Position numbers and translations under genes: made by a program
Notes under the pieces: model-generated
What the model saw: the letters and a program-made list of their open reading frames with translations, nothing else
What the model was told of the DNA's origin: nothing
The model's database searches: none
In this document: positions 19,053 through 25,839 of the stretch, in pieces
Numbering within the stretch: the stretch's first letter is position 1
Layout of the letters: each line of letters opens with the position of its first letter
Origin: Clostridiaceae bacterium
Lineage (GTDB): Bacteria > Bacillota > Clostridia > Oscillospirales > Acutalibacteraceae
Assembly (NCBI GenBank): GCA_016296885.1
Contig: JAEDHT010000019.1
Span: 1-34,632 of the forward strand
Direction of reading: 5' to 3'
Length of the DNA: 34,632 nucleotides

Positions 19053-19094
19053 AAAAAGCGGACTACGATTTTGAAATCGCAATCCGCTCTTTTA
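19053..19094 (-). terminator. Rho-independent terminator of the rubrerythrin gene
   Basis: Stem AGCGGA (19057-19062) pairs with TCCGCT (19083-19088). An inner stem, CGATTT (19066-19071) with AAATCG (19074-19079), closes a two-base loop. On the minus strand a T-run follows. It lies 30 bp after the rubrerythrin stop. Confidence 0.85.
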
Positions 19095-19121
19095 ATTCAA
19101 TAGATTTATATTACAAGGGAA

Positions 19122-19658
19122 TTAATAATTCTCTTTTTTAATCTCAAAGAAGCTTTGTGGATGATAGCAAACAGGACAAACATCTGGTGCCTTTGTGCCT
19201 ACAACGATGTGACCGCAGTTTCTGCACTCCCAGATCTGAACACCAGCCTTTTCGAATACCTGCTTTGTCTCAATGTTGTTCAACAATGCACGATATCTCT
19301 CTTCGTGTGCTTTCTCAATTGCAGCAACGCCTCTGAACTGCTCTGCGAGCTTATCAAAGCCCTCTTCCTCAGCTTCTCTTGCCATACGCTCATACATATC
19401 TGTCCATTCTGCGTTTTCACCCTCTGCTGCATGAAGAAGGTTTGTTGGTGTGTCACCAAGTTCGCCCAAAGCTTTGAACCAAAGCTTTGCGTGCTCTTTC
19501 TCATTTTCTGCTGTCTTGAGGAAAAGTTCTGCTATCTGCTCGTAGCCAGCTTTCTTTGCTACAGATGCAAAGTAAGTGTATTTATTTCTTGCTTGTGACT
19601 CACCGGCAAAAGCTTCCCAAAGATTTTTCTCTGTTTTTGTACCTGCATACTTGTTCAT
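19122..19658 (-). CDS. rbr: Rubrerythrin
   Basis: This 178-residue protein has an N-terminal ferritin-like four-helix domain with di-iron ligands (Glu20 in AFAGESQARNKY, ENEKEHAKLWF, AIEKAHEERY). A C-terminal rubredoxin domain has Cys145, Cys148, Cys161 and Cys164 binding one iron. Rubrerythrins reduce hydrogen peroxide with electrons from NAD(P)H via rubredoxin partners and protect anaerobes from oxygen stress. GGAGG stands about 10 nt before the ATG. It is monocistronic, with its own terminator. PerR often controls this family, but I do not see a convincing PerR box upstream. Confidence 0.97.
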   Translation of the reverse strand: MNKYAGTKTEKNLWEAFAGESQARNKYTYFASVAKKAGYEQIAELFLKTAENEKEHAKLWFKALGELGDTPTNLLHAAEGENAEWTDMYERMAREAEEEGFDKLAEQFRGVAAIEKAHEERYRALLNNIETKQVFEKAGVQIWECRNCGHIVVGTKAPDVCPVCYHPQSFFEIKKENY

Positions 19659-19801
19659 TTTAAAATACCTCCATATTTTTAATAAAATATATATTTACAT
19701 CATTGCTGATGCAAAATGCAACGATTAATTAAATTTTTCCGCCGTCGTGAATGAACCTGTTGAACCTGTCATCACCGTGATAAGCATACACTTTAGTAGG
19801 C

Positions 19802-19830
19802 TTATCCACAGTTTCAGACTGTGTGAATTA
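19802..19830. promoter_or_regulatory. Perfect DnaA box facing an imperfect one
   Basis: TTATCCACA at 19802-19810 is an exact DnaA-box consensus. TGTGAATTA at 19822-19830 is the opposite-strand consensus with one mismatch. The inner bases also form a perfect hairpin (CACAGT, 5-nt loop, ACTGTG at 19807-19823). The pair lies in the 375-bp divergent gap between rubrerythrin and parA. It may be a DnaA-controlled promoter element or an origin-proximal DnaA cluster. The rest of the gap is AT-rich, with a second hairpin, GTCTTTTTT / AAAAAAGAC, at 19933-19952. Confidence 0.4.
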
Positions 19831-19975
19831 AGCACAACTAAGCTTATGTGATAATTATATAACATATGTCTTAAATTGTCAAATACTATTATGTTGAAAA
19901 ACCTCCTAAAAAGCTTATTTTTATAAATATTTGTCTTTTTTTTAAAAAAGACTTTTATCTCGTCGAAGAAAGTGT

Positions 19976-19981
19976 TATAAT
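19976..19981 (+). promoter_or_regulatory. Candidate -10 box for parA-parB-serS
   Basis: A perfect TATAAT lies 50 bp before the parA start. The -35 region (TTTTAT or TTTATC at 16-17 bp spacing) is poor, which suggests that another factor may assist. Confidence 0.4.
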
Positions 19982-20033
19982 TAGATTTGTTTTTGGAAAA
20001 AGGTATACATAATAAGGAAAAGGAGGCATTATG

Positions 20034-20804
20034 ATGGGTAAAATAATTGCAATAGCCAATCAAAAAGGTGGTGTTGGAAAGACAACAACTGCTGTTAATC
20101 TTGCCGCTGCATTGGGAATTTGCAACAAAACAACCTTACTGGTTGACATTGACCCTCAGGGAAATGCCACAAGCGGTGTCGGTGTAGATAAACGCAGAGT
20201 GGAAGCCTCAACCTTTGATATTCTGGTGAATGGCATTCCAGCTGAAAACACAGTGATACAAACAGCCTATACAAGACTAGATGTACTACCATCAAGTCTT
20301 GATCTTGCGGCGGCTGATATTGCCCTCGCCGATTTCAAAAACAGAGAATATATTTTAAAAAACGCTCTGAGTAGTTTAAGAAAATATTATGACTATATCA
20401 TAATTGATTGTCCTCCCTCTCTGGGACTTGTTACACTGAACGCTCTGTGTTGTGCAGACACAGTATTGGTTCCGATACAATGCGAATTTTATGCACTTGA
20501 AGGTTTGAGCCAGCTTATGTCTACTATAAGAATTGTGAAGCGTCAGTATAACAGCCTGATAGATATTGAGGGAGTTTTGCTCACTATGTATGATGCAAGG
20601 CTTAATCTTACTCAACAGGTTGTGGAAGAAGTGAAAAGATTTTTCCCGAAAAAGGTTTTTTCTACTACAGTATCAAGAAGCGTAAGAATATCAGAAGCAC
20701 CAAGCCACGGCAAGCCTATCATGTATTATGATAGATGCAACAAGGGCAGTGATGCATATATGGCACTTGCCAAAGAAATTTTAAAAAGAAATGCGGTGAA
20801 TTGA
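20034..20804 (+). CDS. parA: Chromosome-partitioning ATPase ParA/Soj
   Basis: This 256-residue deviant-Walker ATPase begins MGKIIAIANQKGGVGKTTTAVN (Walker A KGGVGKTT) and continues with DIDPQGNAT and IIDCPPSLGL (Walker B). The short N-terminus without an HTH marks the chromosomal Soj type, not plasmid ParA. Two ATGs occur in tandem at 20031 and 20034. The second is spaced 7 nt from AGGAGG at 20021-20026 and gives the usual N-terminus, so I chose it. ParA binds DNA non-specifically as ATP dimers and moves ParB-parS complexes, or regulates DnaA. It leads the parA-parB-serS cluster. Confidence 0.95.
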   Translation: MGKIIAIANQKGGVGKTTTAVNLAAALGICNKTTLLVDIDPQGNATSGVGVDKRRVEASTFDILVNGIPAENTVIQTAYTRLDVLPSSLDLAAADIALADFKNREYILKNALSSLRKYYDYIIIDCPPSLGLVTLNALCCADTVLVPIQCEFYALEGLSQLMSTIRIVKRQYNSLIDIEGVLLTMYDARLNLTQQVVEEVKRFFPKKVFSTTVSRSVRISEAPSHGKPIMYYDRCNKGSDAYMALAKEILKRNAVN

Positions 20805-20805
20805 A

Positions 20806-21663
20806 ATGGCGAAAAAAGGCGGTTTGGGCAGAGGCTTAAACTCATTATTTGAACAAAATTCTGTCGAATCAGGAGAAAATACCGTCACCTTGAAATTGTC
20901 TGAAATTGAGCCTAACAGAAATCAGCCCAGAAAGGTTTTTGATGAAGCTTCTATTTCTGAACTGGCTGATTCAATTTTACTTCATGGTTTAATTCAGCCA
21001 TTGCTTGTAAGACCAATCTTAGGCGGTGGATATCAAATAGTTGCCGGAGAAAGACGATTTCGAGCATGCCGTATGGCTGGGTTAACAGATGTTCCTGTAA
21101 TCATAAGGGATCTTAGCGATAAGGAAACTGCTGAAATAGCACTTATTGAAAATCTCCAACGAGAAGATTTAAATCCTGTTGAAGAAGCAAAAGGATATAA
21201 GCACCTTATGGATAGCTATAGTGCTACTCAGGATGAGGTGGCAAAAATAGTAGGAAAATCACGTCCTGTTATAGCAAATTCTCTTAGAATTTTGGCACTA
21301 CCTGATGATATACTTGACAAGGTATCTGAAGGGCTGATAAGCAGTGGGCACGCACGAAGCTTGCTCAGTTTTAAAGATGAAGATGCAATGAGAGCAGCTG
21401 CACAGCTTGCAGAAGATGGCAAAGTGACTGTGAGAGACCTCGAAAAGATGGCAAAGCTTTCACAAGCTTCTGCGTCGAATAAGCCGGAGAGTAAACCGGT
21501 TAAAAAGGTTCCATTCTATCGTGAAGCCGAAATGTCTTTGAGTGAGTTTTTGGGAAGAAAGGTTTCCATTAAGTCCGATAGAAAAGACAAAGGCGTTTTA
21601 CAGTTAGAATTTTATGGTGAAGATGATCTAAGGCAACTTTTAAGTAGTTTTGAAAATAAATAA
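20806..21663 (+). CDS. parB: Chromosome-partitioning protein ParB/Spo0J
   Basis: This 285-residue protein starts MAKKGGLGRGLNSLFE, the ParA-stimulating N-terminal peptide. The CTPase core has QPLLVRP, GERRFRA and ENLQREDLNPVEEA. An HTH follows (TQDEVAKIVGKSRPVIANSLRIL), then a C-terminal dimerisation region from about residue 225. ParB loads at parS sites and slides along DNA as a CTP clamp to organise the origin region. It starts one base after the parA stop. I found no copy of the usual parS palindrome (TGTTNCACGTGAAACA) in the window. Confidence 0.95.
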   Translation: MAKKGGLGRGLNSLFEQNSVESGENTVTLKLSEIEPNRNQPRKVFDEASISELADSILLHGLIQPLLVRPILGGGYQIVAGERRFRACRMAGLTDVPVIIRDLSDKETAEIALIENLQREDLNPVEEAKGYKHLMDSYSATQDEVAKIVGKSRPVIANSLRILALPDDILDKVSEGLISSGHARSLLSFKDEDAMRAAAQLAEDGKVTVRDLEKMAKLSQASASNKPESKPVKKVPFYREAEMSLSEFLGRKVSIKSDRKDKGVLQLEFYGEDDLRQLLSSFENK

Positions 21664-21689
21664 CTATGTTTCAGAAAGGAAGATAAAAA

Positions 21690-22961
21690 ATGTTAGATAT
21701 AAAAGTTATCAGAGAAAATCCTCAAAAAGTAAAGGATGCTATGAAGACAAGAAATGCTGATTTTGATTCTAAAATAGATGAGATTTTAGCAATAGATGTA
21801 GAAAGAAGAGAAATAATTGCAAAATCAGAATCTATGAAAGCTCAGCAGAATGCAAAGAATAAGGAAATACCTGCAATCAAAAAGGCAGGTGGAGATGCAT
21901 CAGAGATTTTTGCTCAGCTTAAGGCTCTTTCTGATGAAATCACAGAGCTTAACTCAAAGCTTTCTGAGCTTGAGGACAAGCAGAGAGCAATACTTCTCTC
22001 CATTCCTAATATGCCTAATGAGTCTGTACCGGTTGGCAAGGATGACACAGAGAATCAGGAAATTAGACGCCATGGTGACCCTACAACATTTTCATATGAA
22101 CCAAAGGCACACTGGGATATCGGCAAAGATCTCGGAATACTTGATCCGGAACGTGCCGCAAAGGTAACAGGTAAGAGATTTCATTTCTATGTAAACGCCG
22201 GCGCAAGACTTGAGCGTGCAATCATTAACTTCTTTTTGGACACTCACACAGCAAATGGTTATACAGAGATTCTCCCACCATATATGGCAAACAGGGCATC
22301 TATGACCGGTACAGGTCAGCTTCCTAAGTTTGAGGAGGATGCATTTAAGCTATCTGAGCCTGATTATTTCCTTATTCCAACAGCTGAGGTGCCAGTAACA
22401 AACTATCACCGTGATGAGATTCTCGATGGCAATAAGTTACCTATTAAATATTGTGCATATTCTGCTTGCTTTAGAGCAGAGGCTGGCTCTGCCGGACGTG
22501 ACACAAGAGGTCTTATCAGACAGCATCAATTCAACAAGGTAGAGCTTGTTAAATTCTGCAAACCAGAGGATGGCTACAAAGAGCTTGAAAGCTTGACTAA
22601 CGATGCTGAGAGAGTTCTTCAGTTGTTAAAGCTTCCTTACAGAGTTGTATGTCTCTCCACAGGCGATATCGGATTTAGCTCTGCAAAAACATACGATATA
22701 GAGGTATGGATGCCTTCTTATAACAGATACTGCGAAATTTCATCATGCTCATGCTTTGAAGATTATCAGGCACGCCGTGCTGCAATCAGATATAAGGATG
22801 GCGTGAAAGATAAAGCTAAGCTGGTATACACTCTCAATGGTTCCGGCGTGGCAGTTGGAAGAACTGTGGCTGCTATTCTCGAAAACTATCAGAATGAGGA
22901 TGGATCTGTTACAGTTCCTGAGGTTCTTAGACCTTATATGGGTATGGATGTTATTAAATAA
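21690..22961 (+). CDS. serS: Seryl-tRNA synthetase
   Basis: At 423 residues this is a bacterial SerRS. The N-terminal coiled-coil arm (residues about 1-105) binds the long variable arm of tRNA-Ser. The class II catalytic domain follows, with motif 2 CFRAEAGSAGRDTRGLIRQHQF and motif 3 LNGSGVAVGRTVAAILENYQ. The serine site lies in ISSCSCFEDYQARR. It charges tRNA-Ser and also supplies Ser-tRNA for selenocysteine where used. AAAGGAAG lies 8 nt before the ATG. It is 26 bp after parB, with no room for a T-box leader, so it is probably cotranscribed with parAB. Confidence 0.98.
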   Translation: MLDIKVIRENPQKVKDAMKTRNADFDSKIDEILAIDVERREIIAKSESMKAQQNAKNKEIPAIKKAGGDASEIFAQLKALSDEITELNSKLSELEDKQRAILLSIPNMPNESVPVGKDDTENQEIRRHGDPTTFSYEPKAHWDIGKDLGILDPERAAKVTGKRFHFYVNAGARLERAIINFFLDTHTANGYTEILPPYMANRASMTGTGQLPKFEEDAFKLSEPDYFLIPTAEVPVTNYHRDEILDGNKLPIKYCAYSACFRAEAGSAGRDTRGLIRQHQFNKVELVKFCKPEDGYKELESLTNDAERVLQLLKLPYRVVCLSTGDIGFSSAKTYDIEVWMPSYNRYCEISSCSCFEDYQARRAAIRYKDGVKDKAKLVYTLNGSGVAVGRTVAAILENYQNEDGSVTVPEVLRPYMGMDVIK

Positions 22962-22980
22962 TAAGCTATTCTAAAAAAAT

Positions 22981-23013
22981 AAACTGGCATACATTTTTGA
23001 TGTGTGCCAGTTT
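22981..23013 (+). terminator. Rho-independent terminator after serS
   Basis: A 13-bp stem (AAACTGGCATACA at 22981-22993 with TGTGTGCCAGTTT at 23001-23013, one T·G pair) and a 7-nt loop are followed by T's. It lies 20 bp after the serS stop. Confidence 0.9.
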
Positions 23014-23432
23014 TTGTGTGCAGAGGAAACCTGACGAAAAGATCATATTCCTTAGAAATTTATTAATTTTTGTATATATACAAAAGTGGGCTAAAAAAAC
23101 CTATAGAAAAGAAATAAGTAAGCTAAAATTAATGCTTTTGATGTTTGTGCTATTCATGTCATTGTTATGGTTAGGTGTACATAACGGACCCAAAAATATA
23201 TTTTAAAAACCTAGCAAAATACTATAGTCTATGATATACTAAAGATAAACAATTGAAATATTTTTTGTTATAGGTGTTTTTCTTTCTACAATAGTTTTTT
23301 ACTACACAATTAATATAACTTAGTTTGAATATGCAGTTTAACCTATGCTTATAATAGTCTTGTTTAGTGTCAATTAGAGTCTACGTATTTTGGTGCGTTG
23401 ACTTCGGTTATTGTACTATTTTTACGTTAACA
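23014..23432. other. AT-rich intergenic stretch, no confident gene
   Basis: Between the serS terminator and the LURP-one gene lie about 450 bp without a convincing gene. A frame from 22997 to 23206 could encode a small peptide with one hydrophobic helix (LMLLMFVLFMSLLWLGV), but its ATG lies inside the terminator and no ribosome site precedes the internal ATGs. An 18-bp perfect palindrome, TTTTGTATATATACAAAA, lies at 23068-23085. An extended -10 box (TGATATACT at 23232-23240) may start a long leader. No tRNA or known riboswitch was recognised. Confidence 0.5.
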
Positions 23433-23438
23433 TATAAT
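23411..23438 (+). promoter_or_regulatory. Candidate promoter of the LURP-one/LiaF-like genes
   Basis: A perfect TATAAT at 23433-23438 follows TTGTAC at 23411-23416 with 16 bp spacing. It lies 33 bp before the ATG at 23472, which has GAGGAG upstream. Confidence 0.45.
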
Positions 23439-23471
23439 AACTTGCCGAATATAAAGAGGAGAAATCAGTAA

Positions 23472-23945
23472 ATGAAATTACTATTTAAACAACGTTTTTT
23501 CTCGTGGTTTGATAGCTACGATATTTACGATGAGACTGGCAACACAATGTTTGTTGCCAAAGGAGAACTTGCATGGGGGCATCTGCTTCGAATATATGAT
23601 GCCAACGGCAACGAGCTTGGTTACATAAAGGAGAAAATTCTGACTTGGCTCCCTAAGTTCGAAATGTATATTGGTGGTCACTATGCTGGATGCATCAAAA
23701 AAGAATTCACCTTCTTTAAGCCGAAGTTTTATATTGATTATAATGGTTGGCACGTAGACGGTAATTGGCTTGAGTGGGATTATTCAATACTTAACTCTGC
23801 CGGTCAAAATATTGCTTATGTGTCAAAGGAACTATGGAAATGGACCGATACTTATGTGATTGACGTACACCATCCGCAGGATGCATTATATACGCTGATG
23901 CTTGTTCTTGCCATTGACGCAGAGAAGTGTTCGAGAAGTAATTGA
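23472..23945 (+). CDS. LURP-one-related family protein (YxjI-like)
   Basis: This 157-residue soluble protein is rich in aromatic beta strands: FDSYDIYDETGN, FVAKGELAWGHLLRIYDANGNELG, and a C-terminal VIDVHHPQDALYTLMLVLAIDAEKC. That pattern matches the LURP-one/Tubby-like fold known from B. subtilis YxjI and plant LOR proteins. The fold is a 12-strand barrel around a hydrophobic helix, which is here the C-terminal LYTLMLVLAIDA. Its biochemical role is not established. Relatives may bind membranes or phospholipids. GAGGAG lies about 10 nt before the ATG. It is followed after 128 bp by two genes of LiaF/LiaG type, which suggests a membrane-stress context. Confidence 0.85.
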   Translation: MKLLFKQRFFSWFDSYDIYDETGNTMFVAKGELAWGHLLRIYDANGNELGYIKEKILTWLPKFEMYIGGHYAGCIKKEFTFFKPKFYIDYNGWHVDGNWLEWDYSILNSAGQNIAYVSKELWKWTDTYVIDVHHPQDALYTLMLVLAIDAEKCSRSN

Positions 23946-24073
23946 GCGTATGATATATTTCGTGACACAGGATCAAATCATGTTTATGAAGAAAATTTCA
24001 CTACTTTAGTGGAGAAATATCAAAAATAAATTTTCGTATAACAAAATTTTTTTGATTTGAAAGGGGTAAAACA

Positions 24074-24751
24074 ATGAGAAAAATTAGTCGTATTTTATGG
24101 GGAATCGTATTGGTTATAATAGGCGTGGTTTTTTCGCTCAATGCATTAGATATCACAGATGTTAATGTATTTTTTGATGGTTGGTGGACACTGTTTATTA
24201 TTATTCCGTGCGCTATCGGGTTATTTACAGAGCATGAGAAAACAGGCAATATCATCGGTGTTGCTGTAGGTGTTTTTCTACTATTGTGTTGTCAGAATAT
24301 TTTAAGCTTCTCTATGCTCTGGAAATTACTTGTTCCTGCCATCATTATTATCGTTGGACTTAAGATGGTATTCACAGGTATATTTGCCAACAAAGCTAAT
24401 GAGATTATCAAAAAAATGAAAATAGAAGGTAAGGATTTAAAATCGAGTTGTGCTGTTTTCTCAGGTTGTAACATCAAATATGACGGCGAGGTATTTGAGG
24501 GCGCAGAGCTTACTGCTGTCTTTGGTAGCATTGATTGTGATTTGAGAAGCGCTATTATCCAAAATGACTGTGCACTTCAACTTTCAGCAATCTTTGGAGG
24601 TATTGATATTCTTGTACCCGACAATGTGAATGTTAAGGTTAGTTCAAATTGTATTTTCGGGGGAATTTCTAACAGAACAGCAGTAAAAAAGGAAGCTCCT
24701 ACCATCTATGTAAGCGGTACCTGTATGTTTGGAGGTGTTGAAATAAAATGA
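24074..24751 (+). CDS. LiaF-like membrane protein (LiaF transmembrane plus C-terminal domain)
   Basis: This 225-residue protein has four predicted membrane helices (about residues 4-25, 37-51, 58-77 and 81-104). A beta-rich C-terminal domain (about 125-225) has repeated FG turns: AVFGSIDCD, AIFGGIDIL, CIFGGISN and MFGGVEIK. That is the layout of LiaF-type proteins (DUF5668-like membrane part plus LiaF C-terminal domain). LiaF restrains the LiaS kinase in the Bacillus cell-envelope stress response. AAAGGGG precedes the ATG. Its stop overlaps the next start in an ATGA, so the two are coupled. No LiaS/LiaR pair is adjacent. A different NarL-family kinase and regulator lie about 8 kb away. Confidence 0.82.
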   Translation: MRKISRILWGIVLVIIGVVFSLNALDITDVNVFFDGWWTLFIIIPCAIGLFTEHEKTGNIIGVAVGVFLLLCCQNILSFSMLWKLLVPAIIIIVGLKMVFTGIFANKANEIIKKMKIEGKDLKSSCAVFSGCNIKYDGEVFEGAELTAVFGSIDCDLRSAIIQNDCALQLSAIFGGIDILVPDNVNVKVSSNCIFGGISNRTAVKKEAPTIYVSGTCMFGGVEIK

Positions 24752-25551
24752 CCACTTTTCAAAAAGCAGTTAAATACGTAGCCATAGGATTAGCTATCTT
24801 TCTTACAGTCAGCATTATTGGAAGTATTTTGAGTTTGTTTGGTTTGTTTAGTGGATTTTTTAGAGATAATTCTGTAAATGAAGATATTTCAACATATACG
24901 ATTTCATCAAATATAAGTAGCCTTGATCTTAAGATCAACGCCGCTGATTTTCAGGTAAAGCAAGGCGAAAAATTTTCTGTTGAAAGCAACCTAAAACATC
25001 TCACTGTTGATGATAAAAATGGTGTTCTAACTATTAAAGAAACAAAAAAATTTGGCAGTGTATATAAAAACGCTATATTAACCCTCTATATCCCTGCAGA
25101 TACTATGTTTGAAAGGGCAAACATTAGTACAGGTGCAGGAAGGCTGATTGTAGATAACTTGTCCGCAAAGACAATGAATTTTGAACTCGGTGCAGGGGAA
25201 GTTTCTATTGATTCATTGATTGCTACAAAATCTGCAGATATTGAAGGCGGTGCCGGAAAGATTACCATCTCCGGCGGAGCACTCAATAATCTTGATATGG
25301 AAATGGGTGTGGGACAATTGAATCTGACCTCTTCCCTAACCGGTAAATGTCAATTGGATTCGGGTGTTGGCGAAACCAATGTTACTTTGATAGGCAACGA
25401 AAATGACTACAAATTAGAGCTTGAAAAAGGTCTTGGTAGTATCTCTGTTAACGGAAAGGATGTTTCCGGTTATAGTAACATTGGAAATGGAACAAACGAG
25501 GTTGAAATAAACGGCGGAATCGGTGCAATCAATGTAGAATTTAAAGAGTAA
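24748..25551 (+). CDS. Membrane-anchored DUF4097 (LiaG-like) protein
   Basis: This 267-residue protein has one N-terminal membrane helix (about residues 10-38), followed by a right-handed beta-helix-like domain. The repeats have alternating turns such as ANISTGAGRLIVDNL, FELGAGEVSIDSL, DIEGGAGKITISGG, DMEMGVGQLNLTS and QLDSGVGETNVTL. This is the DUF4097 adhesin-like domain found in LiaG and many putative surface proteins. It starts within the stop of the LiaF-like gene (ATGA), so it is the last gene of that operon. A terminator follows 75 bp downstream. Confidence 0.85.
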   Translation: MTTFQKAVKYVAIGLAIFLTVSIIGSILSLFGLFSGFFRDNSVNEDISTYTISSNISSLDLKINAADFQVKQGEKFSVESNLKHLTVDDKNGVLTIKETKKFGSVYKNAILTLYIPADTMFERANISTGAGRLIVDNLSAKTMNFELGAGEVSIDSLIATKSADIEGGAGKITISGGALNNLDMEMGVGQLNLTSSLTGKCQLDSGVGETNVTLIGNENDYKLELEKGLGSISVNGKDVSGYSNIGNGTNEVEINGGIGAINVEFKE

Positions 25552-25625
25552 GAATATAATTACATTAAAACTGAAACATAGAATCAAAATCACTGGTTGA
25601 ATGAACCGATGATTTTAGACAGTTA

Positions 25626-25664
25626 AAAAAACCGTGTCATCCACAAGGGAAACACGGTTTTTTA
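25626..25664 (+). terminator. Rho-independent terminator after the LiaF/LiaG-like genes
   Basis: AAAAACCGTGT pairs with ACACGGTTTTTT around a loop of about 14 nt. The plus side has a clear T-run, and the A-run on the left makes it usable from the minus strand as well. Confidence 0.85.
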
Positions 25665-25694
25665 GCTTTAATATACAAAATAGCTATCTACACA

Positions 25695-25808
25695 TCATTT
25701 CTCGTTATCGGCAATCCATATCTCGCAGGTATAATTAGGGTCATTTATCTTATCCGATGGATATACTTCTAATTCTACTCCGTGTGTATATTGGACAAAA
25801 GAGCACAT
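25695..25808 (-). pseudogene. Remnant of a GyrI-like effector-binding domain (C-terminal end only)
   Basis: On the minus strand, 37 codons read as protein up to a TGA at 25695-25697. They contain THGVELEVYPSD followed by NYTCEIWIADNEK. This closely resembles the last strands of GyrI-like effector-binding domains, as in AraC- and MerR-type regulators and DUF-type stand-alone proteins (general pattern ELEVYP...Y.CEIWIPV). An in-frame stop lies nine codons before the ATG at 25808, and no N-terminal part or ribosome site exists. It is therefore read as a decayed gene end, left between the terminator at 25626 and the membrane LuxR gene. Confidence 0.6.
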
Positions 25809-25839
25809 TAAGTTGTTCGTATATTTACATTATTTGCAT

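Noticed and set aside
18960..19072. Plus-strand frame reading like a protein end (LHYEQRERQTLQIEF ...)
   Set aside because: It has no start or ribosome site and ends inside the rubrerythrin terminator stem. No family was recognised.
20806..21663. parS sites near parAB
   Set aside because: CACGTG cores in the window (for example near 7049, 8386, 8780 and 11267) lack the flanking TGTTN/NAACA arms.
21664..21689. T-box leader before serS
   Set aside because: Only 26 bp separate parB and serS, which is too short for a T-box.
22997..23206. Possible 69-residue small membrane protein after serS
   Set aside because: The start lies inside the serS terminator hairpin and no ribosome site precedes it or its internal ATGs. 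Composition is what AT-rich intergenic DNA gives by chance.
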